A stretch of DNA of 64,000 nt from Pirellulales bacterium (GTDB lineage: Bacteria; Planctomycetota; Planctomycetia; Pirellulales; JAEUIK01), in contig JAIESQ010000093.1 of the NCBI GenBank assembly GCA_019745975.1, positions 1 through 64,000 of the forward strand, given 5' to 3'. The translations under genes were made by a program, and so were the position numbers. The notes under the pieces were generated by a model that worked only from the letters and a program-made list of their open reading frames with translations, was not told the origin of the DNA and searched no databases. Positions 19,407 to 28,690 of the stretch are shown here, one piece after another (the stretch's first letter is position 1; every line of letters starts with the position of its first letter).

Positions 19407-21176
19407 CTACGTCAGCAACCGTGCCGCGGCCGCCTTGGCCATCTCCAGCAGGCCGCCGGCCGCCACGCCCAAAATGACGACGGGCAAGGTGATCGCCACC
19501 AGGTACACACCTGGGAGCGACACCAGCGAGAAGTGGGCGGGTAAGCGATCTTCTGGCTCGGGATCGAGCGTCATCACCTTGATGACGCGCAGGTAGTAGA
19601 ACAGGCTCAGCACCGTGTTCAAGCCGCCGATCAAGAGCAGCGTGTAGTGGCCCCCCTCGACCAGCGGATAGAAGATCAGCACCTTGGCCAGGAAGCCGGC
19701 CATGGGCGGGATGCCGATCAAGCTCAAGAGCACGATGATGAAGCAAACGGTCACGCCGGGGGAGGTGCGCACTAGCCCGCCGTAGGTGGCGATCTCCTCG
19801 CTGTGGAAGGTGTTTCGCAGGAAGGCCACGATGGCGAACGCGGCCAGATTCATGAACAAATACGCCCCGATGTAGAAAGCGATACCGAGCACCGCCTGGC
19901 GCGAGGCATCCGCCGACGTGAGGCTGGCCTGGGACAGGACCGGCACTACGGCCATCATCAGGTAGCCGGCGTGGGCGATCGTCGAGTAGGCCAGCAGGCG
20001 CTTGATGTTCGTCTGGCCGTAGGCCGCCAGGTTGCCGAACGTGCAAGTGATCGCCGCGACCGCCGCCACGAGCCAGGCGGCGAAGCTGCGCACGGGCGAG
20101 AGGGCGTCGTTAAGCGCTTGGCGCTTGTCGGCCGCCGCGGAGACCTTGGCGCTTGAGATCAACCGCGCGGTTGCGCGGGCCTCGCTTGTCGCAGCGGCTA
20201 GTTTCGTGTGCTGTCCATTGTCAACCCGCGCTGCCGACGTCGTCGCAGGTGCCAGCGGAACCGACGTCGGAACGTAGCCGATCCCCAGCCCCACGCGCAA
20301 CAACAGCGCGACGGCCGCTCCTTTCGAAGCCACGGACAAGAACGCGTTCACCTCGGCGCTGGCCCCCTCGAATACATCGGGACACCAGAAATGAAAGGGA
20401 ACCGCCGACAGCTTGAATGCCAGCCCGACCATAATCATCAAACCGCCGAGGACCAGCGCCGCGTAGCGGTCGGTGTAGGTGCCGGCTTGCAGCATTTCGC
20501 CCAGGCGAACGGCCAAAGTCGGCAAGTGTGCCGTGCCCAGCACTCCGCACCACAAGCTGATGCCGTAGAGCATGACGCCGGCGGCCCCGGCCCCGTAGAC
20601 GGCGTATTTCAGGGCGGCTTCGCTTGCTTGCCGGCGGCCCTTGAGCATACCGGCCAGCGCGTACGACGGCACGCTGGCCATCTCCACGCCCAGGAACACG
20701 ATCAGCAAATGGTTGGCGGACGCCATCAAGCACATGCCAATCGTGGAGCCGAGAATCAGCGTGTAAAAGTCAGCGGCGTCCTCGCGGTCGGGAATCCCCG
20801 AGAGCTGCGTGAAGATCACAAACAGCACGACGAACAATAGTAAGAACGAGCGAAAGTAGATCGTCAGCGGATCGTAGATCAGCATGCCGCCGAACAGTTC
20901 CTGACCGACATTCCCCAGGTTCGGCAGGTCCGCGGGCGGGCTGTCCGACAGGTAGAACCACGGTGTCGTGGCCGCCAGCGCCAGGCAAGCGCCCACCAGC
21001 GGCAGCCAGGCCGCCAGCACCTGCGCCGCGCGCTCGGTGATGCGGTTCCAGCTCGCGATGCGCAAGAGGAGCATCGCCACGATCGTGCCCGTGAGAATCA
21101 ACTCGGGTAGAAACGACGGCAGCGAGATCTCGCGCGTCTGGCGGATGAATCCTTCGATCAGCTCAACAAAATTCAC
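19407..21176 (-). CDS. nuoN: NADH-quinone oxidoreductase subunit N
   Basis: GVEMASVPSYALAG, YAVYGAGAAGVMLYGISL, FKLSAVPFHFWCPDVFEGA, RLLAYSTIAHAGYLMM. Confidence 0.95.
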   Translation of the reverse strand: MNFVELIEGFIRQTREISLPSFLPELILTGTIVAMLLLRIASWNRITERAAQVLAAWLPLVGACLALAATTPWFYLSDSPPADLPNLGNVGQELFGGMLIYDPLTIYFRSFLLLFVVLFVIFTQLSGIPDREDAADFYTLILGSTIGMCLMASANHLLIVFLGVEMASVPSYALAGMLKGRRQASEAALKYAVYGAGAAGVMLYGISLWCGVLGTAHLPTLAVRLGEMLQAGTYTDRYAALVLGGLMIMVGLAFKLSAVPFHFWCPDVFEGASAEVNAFLSVASKGAAVALLLRVGLGIGYVPTSVPLAPATTSAARVDNGQHTKLAAATSEARATARLISSAKVSAAADKRQALNDALSPVRSFAAWLVAAVAAITCTFGNLAAYGQTNIKRLLAYSTIAHAGYLMMAVVPVLSQASLTSADASRQAVLGIAFYIGAYLFMNLAAFAIVAFLRNTFHSEEIATYGGLVRTSPGVTVCFIIVLLSLIGIPPMAGFLAKVLIFYPLVEGGHYTLLLIGGLNTVLSLFYYLRVIKVMTLDPEPEDRLPAHFSLVSLPGVYLVAITLPVVILGVAAGGLLEMAKAAAARLLT

Positions 21177-21218
21177 GGCACGACTCGGGAGTTGTTCTGT
21201 CTGCTAGGTGAGGCGCGG

Positions 21219-23090
21219 TTACGGGAGCAGGGCCGCGGTCTTGGCCTTTTCTTCTTCCTGGGCTTCTTCCATCTGCTCTTCGTCGAGCCCGATATAGGGC
21301 TGTACGTCTTTGGTCCAGGTCGCCAGCTCGACGACTGTTTTGTCGACCGAGGGCTTCAGGTAGTCGAGCATGGCCGGCGGATAGACCCCCAACACAATCG
21401 ACGTCACCACGAGCGGCGCGACGATCGCCACTTCGCGCGGCGTGATCGGCGTGAGGTGATCGCCGTGCGGGCCTTTGTATTCGGGGCCGAGGTAGACGCG
21501 CTGAATTGTCCACAGGATGTACGCAGCCGTGAGAATCACCACGCCGGCGGAAATGACGGCCAGCACCTTGCTAAAGTTCCAAGCCGACAGCGTGACCAGC
21601 ACTTCGCCAATGAAACCACACAACCCTGGAAGCCCCAGCCCGGCGAAGAAGATCACGATGGCCAGACCGCTATAGAGGGGCATGCGGCCGAACAAGCCGC
21701 CGAACTCGTCGAGGTTGCGATGATGCACGCGGTCGTAGACCACGCCCACCAGGAAGAACATTCCAGGGGAGCTGATGCCGTGGGCGATCATCTGGAACAT
21801 GGCCCCGGTGACCCCTTGCTCCCAGTAATACGGATTGAAGCCGTTAGCCTGCGTGGCGCTCCACACGCCGAGGCCCAGCACGACGTAGCCCATGTGGCTG
21901 ACCGAGCTATAGGCGACGAGGCGCTTGAAGTCTTTCTGCGCCAGGGCGGCGAACGCGCCGTAAACCATGCTCACCACTCCGACACCGCAAACGGCCCAGG
22001 CCAGCTCGTAGCCGGCGGCCGGACAGATCGGATAGCAGATACGCAGGATGCCGTAGCCGCCCATCTTCAAGAGCACTCCGGCCAGGATCATCGAGATCGG
22101 CGTGGGGGCTTCGACGTGCGCGTCGGGCAGCCAGGTGTGCAGCGGCACGCTGGGGACCTTGATCGCGAAACCGATAAACAGCAGCACGAAGGCCCACCAT
22201 TGCACCGATTTGCCGAGGAACACAGCCTCGTCAAAGGGGTGCTTGTCGCCGTCGTAGCCGCCTGCCCGCAATCGCTCGAGCCATTCGGCGTCGTTGGTGT
22301 GCTGGCCGATCTGCTGCAGCGCCAGGATGTTGAACGTGTGCCAAGGGTGCTCGCTCGCCTGCACTTCTTTGAACTTCTGCATCAGCGGGCTGTCGAGCGG
22401 CTGGCCGTCGGCGTCCTTGCCAGCGTCGTTCGACAAGTGCGGGTGAGCGGCGGCGAACAGCGCCACGTTCTTCTCGGTAGCCAACTGGCGGAGATCGCTC
22501 GAGAAGTAGAGCATCAGGATCGCGATCAGCATGAACACGCTACCCAGCAGCGTGTACAGGAAGAACTTGATCGCCGCGTACTCGCGCCGCGGGCCGCCCC
22601 AGACGCCGATGAGGAAGTACATCGGCAGCAGCATCACTTCCCAAAAGACGTAGAACAGGAAGAAGTCCAGGGCGATGAACACCCCCAGCATGCCGGTTTC
22701 CAGGATCAGAAACAGTACGCAGTAGGCCTTCACATACTTGGTGATGTTCCAGCTCGTCCACATCGAGAGCAAGGTGATAAAGGCCGTCAACAGCACGAGC
22801 GGAAAGCTGATGCCGTCGAGCCCCAGCAGGTATTCGATGCGGAAGGCCTCGATCCAGGGGAGGCCGACCGAGAGCTGCATGTCCGGCTGGCCGAGCGCGA
22901 AGTGCAGCGAGTCGCTGGCCGGATCGCGCGGAATCGCAACCCACAACGTGACGCCGAACACCACCAGCGTCACGAACAGCGTGAACAGCTTCGCGGCCTC
23001 GGGCTTGTCCTTCGGCAGGAAGGCCACCACGATCGCGGCCAGTGCGGGAAGAAAAATGATGAAGCTCAATAAGGCGACGGCCGTATTCAT
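21219..23090 (-). CDS. nuoM: NADH-quinone oxidoreductase subunit M
   Basis: GLDGISFPLVLLTAFITLLS, FWEVMLLPMYFLIGVWGG, VPLHTWLPDAHVEAPTPISMILAGVLLKMGGYGILR. Confidence 0.97.
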   Translation of the reverse strand: MNTAVALLSFIIFLPALAAIVVAFLPKDKPEAAKLFTLFVTLVVFGVTLWVAIPRDPASDSLHFALGQPDMQLSVGLPWIEAFRIEYLLGLDGISFPLVLLTAFITLLSMWTSWNITKYVKAYCVLFLILETGMLGVFIALDFFLFYVFWEVMLLPMYFLIGVWGGPRREYAAIKFFLYTLLGSVFMLIAILMLYFSSDLRQLATEKNVALFAAAHPHLSNDAGKDADGQPLDSPLMQKFKEVQASEHPWHTFNILALQQIGQHTNDAEWLERLRAGGYDGDKHPFDEAVFLGKSVQWWAFVLLFIGFAIKVPSVPLHTWLPDAHVEAPTPISMILAGVLLKMGGYGILRICYPICPAAGYELAWAVCGVGVVSMVYGAFAALAQKDFKRLVAYSSVSHMGYVVLGLGVWSATQANGFNPYYWEQGVTGAMFQMIAHGISSPGMFFLVGVVYDRVHHRNLDEFGGLFGRMPLYSGLAIVIFFAGLGLPGLCGFIGEVLVTLSAWNFSKVLAVISAGVVILTAAYILWTIQRVYLGPEYKGPHGDHLTPITPREVAIVAPLVVTSIVLGVYPPAMLDYLKPSVDKTVVELATWTKDVQPYIGLDEEQMEEAQEEEKAKTAALLP

Positions 23091-23190
23091 GTGCTTTCCC
23101 GCAGAGCGCTTCGCTTAGTCGTTGTCAGTTGATGTTCTGTTTGGTTCGATTCGAGCAATCGCGCCGAGGCGATGATTGAGTCGCCGCGGC

Positions 23191-25704
23191 TCAACCCGCT
23201 AGCACGAGTCCCACGGCAAAGGTTGCCAGTACGAATAGTGCCACGGTGCCAACGGCGATCAGCATCACGTATTCGCGGAGGCGGCCGGTTTGCACGTTCC
23301 GCAGATAGAGTCCGAATCCATACGTCCAATCGGCCAGGCGATTAATCAGGCCATCGACGAGATAACGATCGATCGTGTCGTCGATGTTGGCCAGGCCGCG
23401 TGTCCAGCGCGCCAGCGAGTCGATGAAACCGTCGATCCAGCGTTTGTCGAACCCGGCGACGAGCCGCGAAACGAGCATCGTCGGCCGCACAAAGGCGTAG
23501 TCGTACAACTCGTCGAAGTACCACTTGTCGCGCAAGAAGGCGTACGTCCGCGGGAACTGTTGTCGCACGTCGTCGGGGTTCAAGACGCCCAGGCCGTACA
23601 TCACCGTCGCCAGCGTGAAGCCGGCGATCGCCACGATCGTGGCGATGAGGGTGGCTTCGACGTGTACCGCCCCCAAATGCGAGAGATGCTCGGCCGGCAC
23701 GACAAGCGCCGTCCACCACCGGCCAGCGCCATGTTCGCCGGCGGGGCGCGCCTGCTCGAGCACATTGGCCAGGCTGAGGCTCGTGCCCGGCAGCGTCCAG
23801 GCCGCGACGATGGCCAGGGTCGCCAGAATCATCAGCGGCACGTACATCACCTTGGGTGATTCGTGCGCGTGATGGTAACGCTCGTGATCGCGGGGCCGTC
23901 CGGCAAAGGTCAGATACCACAGCCGGAACATGTAGAACGCCGTAGTCGCGGCGCCGGCGGCCGCCACGTAAAACAGCACGCCGTGAAAGCCGCTGTTGTG
24001 GTTCCGGAACGAGATCAACTGCGCGATGATCGCGTCTTTCGAGTAGTAGCCGCTGAACCCGATCAAAAACGGTATGCCCGCCCCCGCGATCGCCAGGCAG
24101 CCGACGAGCATGGTGTAAGCGGTGTACGGCATTTTGCTCCGCAGCCCGCCCATCTGCCGCATGTCGTTCGTGTGTACGGCATGAATGACCGATCCGGAGC
24201 AAAGGAACAACAAGCTTTTGAAGAACGCATGCGTGAACAGATGCAGCATGCCGGCCAGCCAGCCGCCCGCCCCCAGGGCCAGCATCATGTAGCCGAGCTG
24301 ACTGACCGTCGAATAGGCCAGCACGCGCTTGATGTCGGTCGCAGTAATCGCGATCGTGGCCGCCATCAGGAGCGTGATCCCGCCCGTGTAGGCGATCACC
24401 AGCAACACCTCGGGGGTGAAGACCGGGTAGAACCGTCCCACCAGGTAGACGCCGGCGGCGACCATCGTGGCCGAGTGCACCAAGGCCGAAACGGGGGTGG
24501 GCCCCTCCATGGCGTCGGGCAACCACACGTGCAGCGGAAACTGCGCGCTTTTGCCGACGCAGCCGCAAAAGATGCCCAAGCCGGCAACTACTAACAGCCC
24601 ATAGCCGAGGCCTTGTTGGCGCCAGTCGTTGACGACACCAGCTTCCGCGGCGGCGGCATTGTCGGTGACCCCGGCCGCGGCCGCTGCGGAGCGCACCATG
24701 CCGTCGGGCGTGGTCAGCGCGTGATGGTTTTCGGCCGGTCGCACCAGGCTGAAGATGCCGGGGCGCACCGCCTTCGTGGCCGTTGAGTTATCGCCCTTTC
24801 CACCGGCGACTACTGGCAAGTCGCCAAACGCAAGCGTTCCCAGGCTCCCCCACAGCGCCATCAGTCCAATGATCATGCCGAAATCGCCGACGCGGTTGAC
24901 GATAAACGCCTTGTTGGCCGCCGTCGACGCGCTCTTGCGCTCGATATAAAAGCCGATCAGAAAGTAGGAGCAGATGCCGACCAGCTCCCAGAACATGAAC
25001 ACCATGAAAACATTGCCCGAGACCACCAGCCCCAGCATGCTGAAGCAAAACAGCGACAGGTACTGGAAGAAGCGGTAGTAGCGCCCCGGCCGGTGCAGAT
25101 GTCGGCCGTCGGACATGCGCACTTCGTGATCGGTCACGTCGTGCAGTTCATCGTGCATGTAGCCCGTGGCGTAAAAGTGAATGCACGTGGCGATCAGCGA
25201 GACCATTGTGAACATGGCCACGGTCAACGCGTCGATGTAGTATCCGACCGAGAGCTCGAGCGGCCCGAAGCTCGCCATCGTGTACCAGGTGCCGGCGTAG
25301 GCGGGCCTTTCCGCGTGCTCGTCGGCAAGGCCGTGATCGGCGCCAGCGGCGTGCTCGTCGGCCGCATGGGTGGCGGGGGCAGCGTCGTCTGCCGCGAAGG
25401 CCACGGCCTGAAGGCGAGCGCGCTTGGGTGAATCGCCGGCGGCATGATGCTCGTCGGCCGCGTGCGATTCGGCGCCGTGAGCCTCGTGATGTGTCCCGGC
25501 CGGCCAGTGATGTCCCAACCAGAGGAGCATGGCGACGGCCGACAACACGAACGAACCGAGGATCGCGCCCGATGCGACGTAGCCCGCCAACACGCCGGCC
25601 TTGCCCAGCCGCGGGCCCAGAAAGACGATCACGACAAACGACACCAAGGGGAGCAGCCAGGCAGCTCCCAGCAGGATCGGCAGGATGTCGGCTAGCCCTT
25701 GCAT
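23191..25704 (-). CDS. nuoL: NADH-quinone oxidoreductase subunit L
   Basis: FMFWELVGICSYFLIGFYIERKSASTAANKAFIVNRVGDFG, AQFPLHVWLPDAMEGPTPVSALVHSATMVAAGVYL. Confidence 0.97.
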   Translation of the reverse strand: MQGLADILPILLGAAWLLPLVSFVVIVFLGPRLGKAGVLAGYVASGAILGSFVLSAVAMLLWLGHHWPAGTHHEAHGAESHAADEHHAAGDSPKRARLQAVAFAADDAAPATHAADEHAAGADHGLADEHAERPAYAGTWYTMASFGPLELSVGYYIDALTVAMFTMVSLIATCIHFYATGYMHDELHDVTDHEVRMSDGRHLHRPGRYYRFFQYLSLFCFSMLGLVVSGNVFMVFMFWELVGICSYFLIGFYIERKSASTAANKAFIVNRVGDFGMIIGLMALWGSLGTLAFGDLPVVAGGKGDNSTATKAVRPGIFSLVRPAENHHALTTPDGMVRSAAAAAGVTDNAAAAEAGVVNDWRQQGLGYGLLVVAGLGIFCGCVGKSAQFPLHVWLPDAMEGPTPVSALVHSATMVAAGVYLVGRFYPVFTPEVLLVIAYTGGITLLMAATIAITATDIKRVLAYSTVSQLGYMMLALGAGGWLAGMLHLFTHAFFKSLLFLCSGSVIHAVHTNDMRQMGGLRSKMPYTAYTMLVGCLAIAGAGIPFLIGFSGYYSKDAIIAQLISFRNHNSGFHGVLFYVAAAGAATTAFYMFRLWYLTFAGRPRDHERYHHAHESPKVMYVPLMILATLAIVAAWTLPGTSLSLANVLEQARPAGEHGAGRWWTALVVPAEHLSHLGAVHVEATLIATIVAIAGFTLATVMYGLGVLNPDDVRQQFPRTYAFLRDKWYFDELYDYAFVRPTMLVSRLVAGFDKRWIDGFIDSLARWTRGLANIDDTIDRYLVDGLINRLADWTYGFGLYLRNVQTGRLREYVMLIAVGTVALFVLATFAVGLVLAG

Positions 25705-25770
25705 GTGGTGTCGTTCTGACTTGGGTGAACTGTTGTTCTGGCGGCGGGTCGCCGCGCGCAGCGCTGTCCG

Positions 25771-26115
25771 TTAGCCGTGTAGCTCTTCAGCGCGGTCGAC
25801 GTCAACGGTGGAATGGTTGTTATAGAAGTTGAGCGTAATGGCCAGGGCCACGGCCGCTTCGGCGGCGGCCAACACGATGACAAACAGAGCGATCAAGTGG
25901 CCGTCGAGTCCCAGCGCCCAATCGCCGTCGGAGCGCAGGTTGCCGTTGGCAAACGCCACGAAGTTGACGTTCGCGCCGTTAAGCACTAGCTCGATCCCCA
26001 TGAGCACGCCGAGCGCGTTGCGCTTCACGGCCATGCAGACGACGCCACACACGAACAGCACTGCCCCGACGAGCAGGTAGTGCGTCAAGCCAACAGGTTC
26101 GGTGAGCAGATTCAC
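25771..26115 (-). CDS. nuoK: NADH-quinone oxidoreductase subunit K
   Basis: HYLLVGAVLFVCGVVCMAVKRNALGVLMGIELVLNGANVNFVAF...AAAEAAVALAI. Confidence 0.96.
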   Translation of the reverse strand: MNLLTEPVGLTHYLLVGAVLFVCGVVCMAVKRNALGVLMGIELVLNGANVNFVAFANGNLRSDGDWALGLDGHLIALFVIVLAAAEAAVALAITLNFYNNHSTVDVDRAEELHG

Positions 26116-26165
26116 GTTACTTCCTCAGGTTCAGCGCCGGCAGTTGGTCGCTATGCGTGAGAGCA

Positions 26166-26936
26166 TCAGTCCTCGGTCTTGAATCGTTTCTTGGTGCGGG
26201 CCAGATACGCCGCCCCGATCAGCACGACCAGCAAATGGACCGAGACAATCTCAAAGGGGAGTACGTAGCTCGACATGCCGCCGCGACGAACGGCACTCGG
26301 TTCCCCAAGGGAATCGACACGCGGTCCCGATAGCGCCATGCCAATTGCCGTGGCGGTGCGGGTGTCGCGGAGTTCAACGCGACGACCTTCGTGTGTCGGC
26401 GGGGCGGGTTCCTTGTCGTCTTCGGCGGCGTTCTCCTCGGCACGAGCGCCATCCGGATCAAATGGTTCGCTCTCCTTCGTCTCGTCGGCGGGACCCGCCG
26501 CGTCGGACGTCGCAGAGTCTGGCTGCGACGCTGCTTCACCACTGTCGGCCAACGTCAACGGCCGCTCGGGCCCGTGCCAGTCGCTGATCGAAACAGCCCG
26601 CTGGGCGAGCACGGCGAACAACGCTCCGCCGACGATTGATGCCAGGACCCACTCGCCGCCGCGCGTCTTAAGCGATACGAACGGTCCCTGCGCGGTGAGC
26701 ATAACGCCAAACACCAACAGCACGAGAGTGCCGCCGACGTAAATCAACAACTGCATCGCGCCGACAAAATCGGCGCCTGCCAGGAAGAACAAGCCCGATG
26801 TCGACCCCAGCGAGAGGATCAAGTAAAAGGCCATCCGCACGATATTGCTCGAGAACACGACCGCCAGCGCGAAGACGCAGGCCACGAGCCCGAATAGCAG
26901 AAAGAAGAACGATTGCCAGTTGATCGGGTCGTTCAC
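26166..26936 (-). CDS. nuoJ: NADH-quinone oxidoreductase subunit J
   Basis: SNIVRMAFYLILSLGSTSGLFFLAGADFVGAMQLLIYVGGTLVLLVFGVML; C-terminal LLVVLIGAAYLAR. Confidence 0.92.
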   Translation of the reverse strand: MNDPINWQSFFFLLFGLVACVFALAVVFSSNIVRMAFYLILSLGSTSGLFFLAGADFVGAMQLLIYVGGTLVLLVFGVMLTAQGPFVSLKTRGGEWVLASIVGGALFAVLAQRAVSISDWHGPERPLTLADSGEAASQPDSATSDAAGPADETKESEPFDPDGARAEENAAEDDKEPAPPTHEGRRVELRDTRTATAIGMALSGPRVDSLGEPSAVRRGGMSSYVLPFEIVSVHLLVVLIGAAYLARTKKRFKTED

Positions 26937-28243
26937 TGCGAAGCCCCTTCGCTGCGCTGGGCCGCGAACTGGGCCGCAGTTGCGGGTTCGCGATCGCGTG
27001 CGACCGGCCGCGAATCGGTGTCAAAGGCGGCGGCTCGAGTTGTCGGGGCCGTTTCCGACGCTGCTGGCGCGGGTCCATGTACTAGCGCCGGCGCCAACTG
27101 CGCTGGCTCCGCAAACGTGCCGAGCACATTGGTTTGCCAGGGCATGCCGCTGGGGAACAAAACACCGGTCCAGAGCGCCGCCCCCACGAACATCACCGCG
27201 GCAATCGGGGTGCAGTATTTCAAGCAAGTCTTCATCACCTGATCGATCCGCAGCCGCGGGAGGGTCCAGCGGACCCAAATCAGTAGCGTAACGCCCAACA
27301 CCGTCTTGAAGACAAAGTTCAAGAGCCCCAAGAGATTGACCAGCCACAGCCCGAATGAGGGTTCGGTGCGATTGATCCCCAGCAGCGACGCCAGTCCATC
27401 AACGATGGGAATCGGCCCGTTCCAGCCGCCGAAAAACAGAATCGCTCCCAGGCCGCTGACCGTGAACATCGAACCATACTCGGCCATATAAAACGCCAGC
27501 CAGCGGAAGCCCGAGTACTCGGTGTGGAAGCCGGCCACCAACTCGCTTTCGGCTTCGGCCAGGTCGAAGGGAGCACGGTTCACGCTCGCCGTCGCGCAGG
27601 TGAAGAAGACGAAGAACGTGATAAACGTGAACGGATCATGGAACAGAAACCAATTTGTGAACAGCCCGCGCTGCATGTCGGCGATCACGACCAGGTCCAT
27701 CGTGCCGGCGACGAGGACCGGGACCACGACACACAAACCCAGCGGCACTTCGTAGCTGACGACCTGGGCCGATTCGCGCATCGCGCCGAATAGCGACCAT
27801 TTCGAGGCCGACGAGTAGCCGGCCAGAATGACGCCGAAAACTTCCAGCCCCAAGACTGCCAGGATAAAGAACACCGCGACGTTCATCTGCTGGGCAGCCC
27901 AACCGCTGGCAAACGGTAGTGCCAACAGGGCCACGTACGAGGCGGTGAAGCTAATATAAGGAGCGAGGCGGAAGAGCGTGCCGTCGGCATCGGCCGGGCG
28001 CAAGTCTTCCTTGGTGATCAGCTTCAGTCCGTCGGCCAGCAGTTGCAGCCAACCGAACTTCCCGCCGCAGCGGGTTGGACCGAGCCGATCCTGGATGCGC
28101 GCCGAGACTTTGCGCTCCATCCAGACGAACGCCATGGCGCCGACAAACGGCACCAGGATCAAGAGCGCACACTGAATCGCCCCCGTGACGAGATACGCCA
28201 CGGCCCAAGGGAGCCCCACGGTCTCGGCGAAAAACTGGGCCAC
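26933..28243 (-). CDS. nuoH: NADH-quinone oxidoreductase subunit H
   Basis: VWMERKVSARIQDRLGPTRCGGKFGWLQLLADGLKLITKED, NRAPFDLAEAESELVAGFHTEYSGFRW. Confidence 0.97.
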   Translation of the reverse strand: MAQFFAETVGLPWAVAYLVTGAIQCALLILVPFVGAMAFVWMERKVSARIQDRLGPTRCGGKFGWLQLLADGLKLITKEDLRPADADGTLFRLAPYISFTASYVALLALPFASGWAAQQMNVAVFFILAVLGLEVFGVILAGYSSASKWSLFGAMRESAQVVSYEVPLGLCVVVPVLVAGTMDLVVIADMQRGLFTNWFLFHDPFTFITFFVFFTCATASVNRAPFDLAEAESELVAGFHTEYSGFRWLAFYMAEYGSMFTVSGLGAILFFGGWNGPIPIVDGLASLLGINRTEPSFGLWLVNLLGLLNFVFKTVLGVTLLIWVRWTLPRLRIDQVMKTCLKYCTPIAAVMFVGAALWTGVLFPSGMPWQTNVLGTFAEPAQLAPALVHGPAPAASETAPTTRAAAFDTDSRPVARDREPATAAQFAAQRSEGASQ

Positions 28244-28690
28244 GTCGTGCGTCCTGCGTGCAGAACCGGCGGCGTAATCGCGACTTCCGACGCTGGTCGT
28301 AGTGTCCGGAAGCCGGTCAGGTGCGTTAACAAGAGTGTGAAATATGGCACAAGCCCGACGCTACCGACAAGCCCCCGCGACAAAGAATTCCACATCGGAA
28401 CAAGGCACACCGGGGCGCTACCGTACGCGCATGGAACGCGCCGTTCGGAGTAGACGTTTTCACGTCGAAGTTCAGGTCCGTCGTCGCAACTGAGACATGA
28501 GGGCGGTCTCACTGAAGGACCGCGCTTCGCTGGTCGGCGTTGGCCAACTCGCCAATTGATTGTTGAACGGCCGGGCGGGTAGCATAAGAGAGTTTCCGGC
28601 GACCCCTGTCGTCACCGCAGGCCGCCCTTGCTGCCTCGGAGGAATCAGCGGGGGCGGCACGGCCACACTTCCGCTCGGGGCCTAAGCGCC

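Noticed and set aside
21192-23072. 626-aa plus-strand ORF opposite nuoM
   Set aside because: Antisense to an unmistakable NuoM; composition (H/R/Q/E-rich) typical of shadow ORFs.
23130-23175. Possible tRNA T-arm (ggttcgattcgagc)
   Set aside because: No acceptor stem, anticodon arm or D-arm could be built around it; intergenic between nuoM and nuoL.
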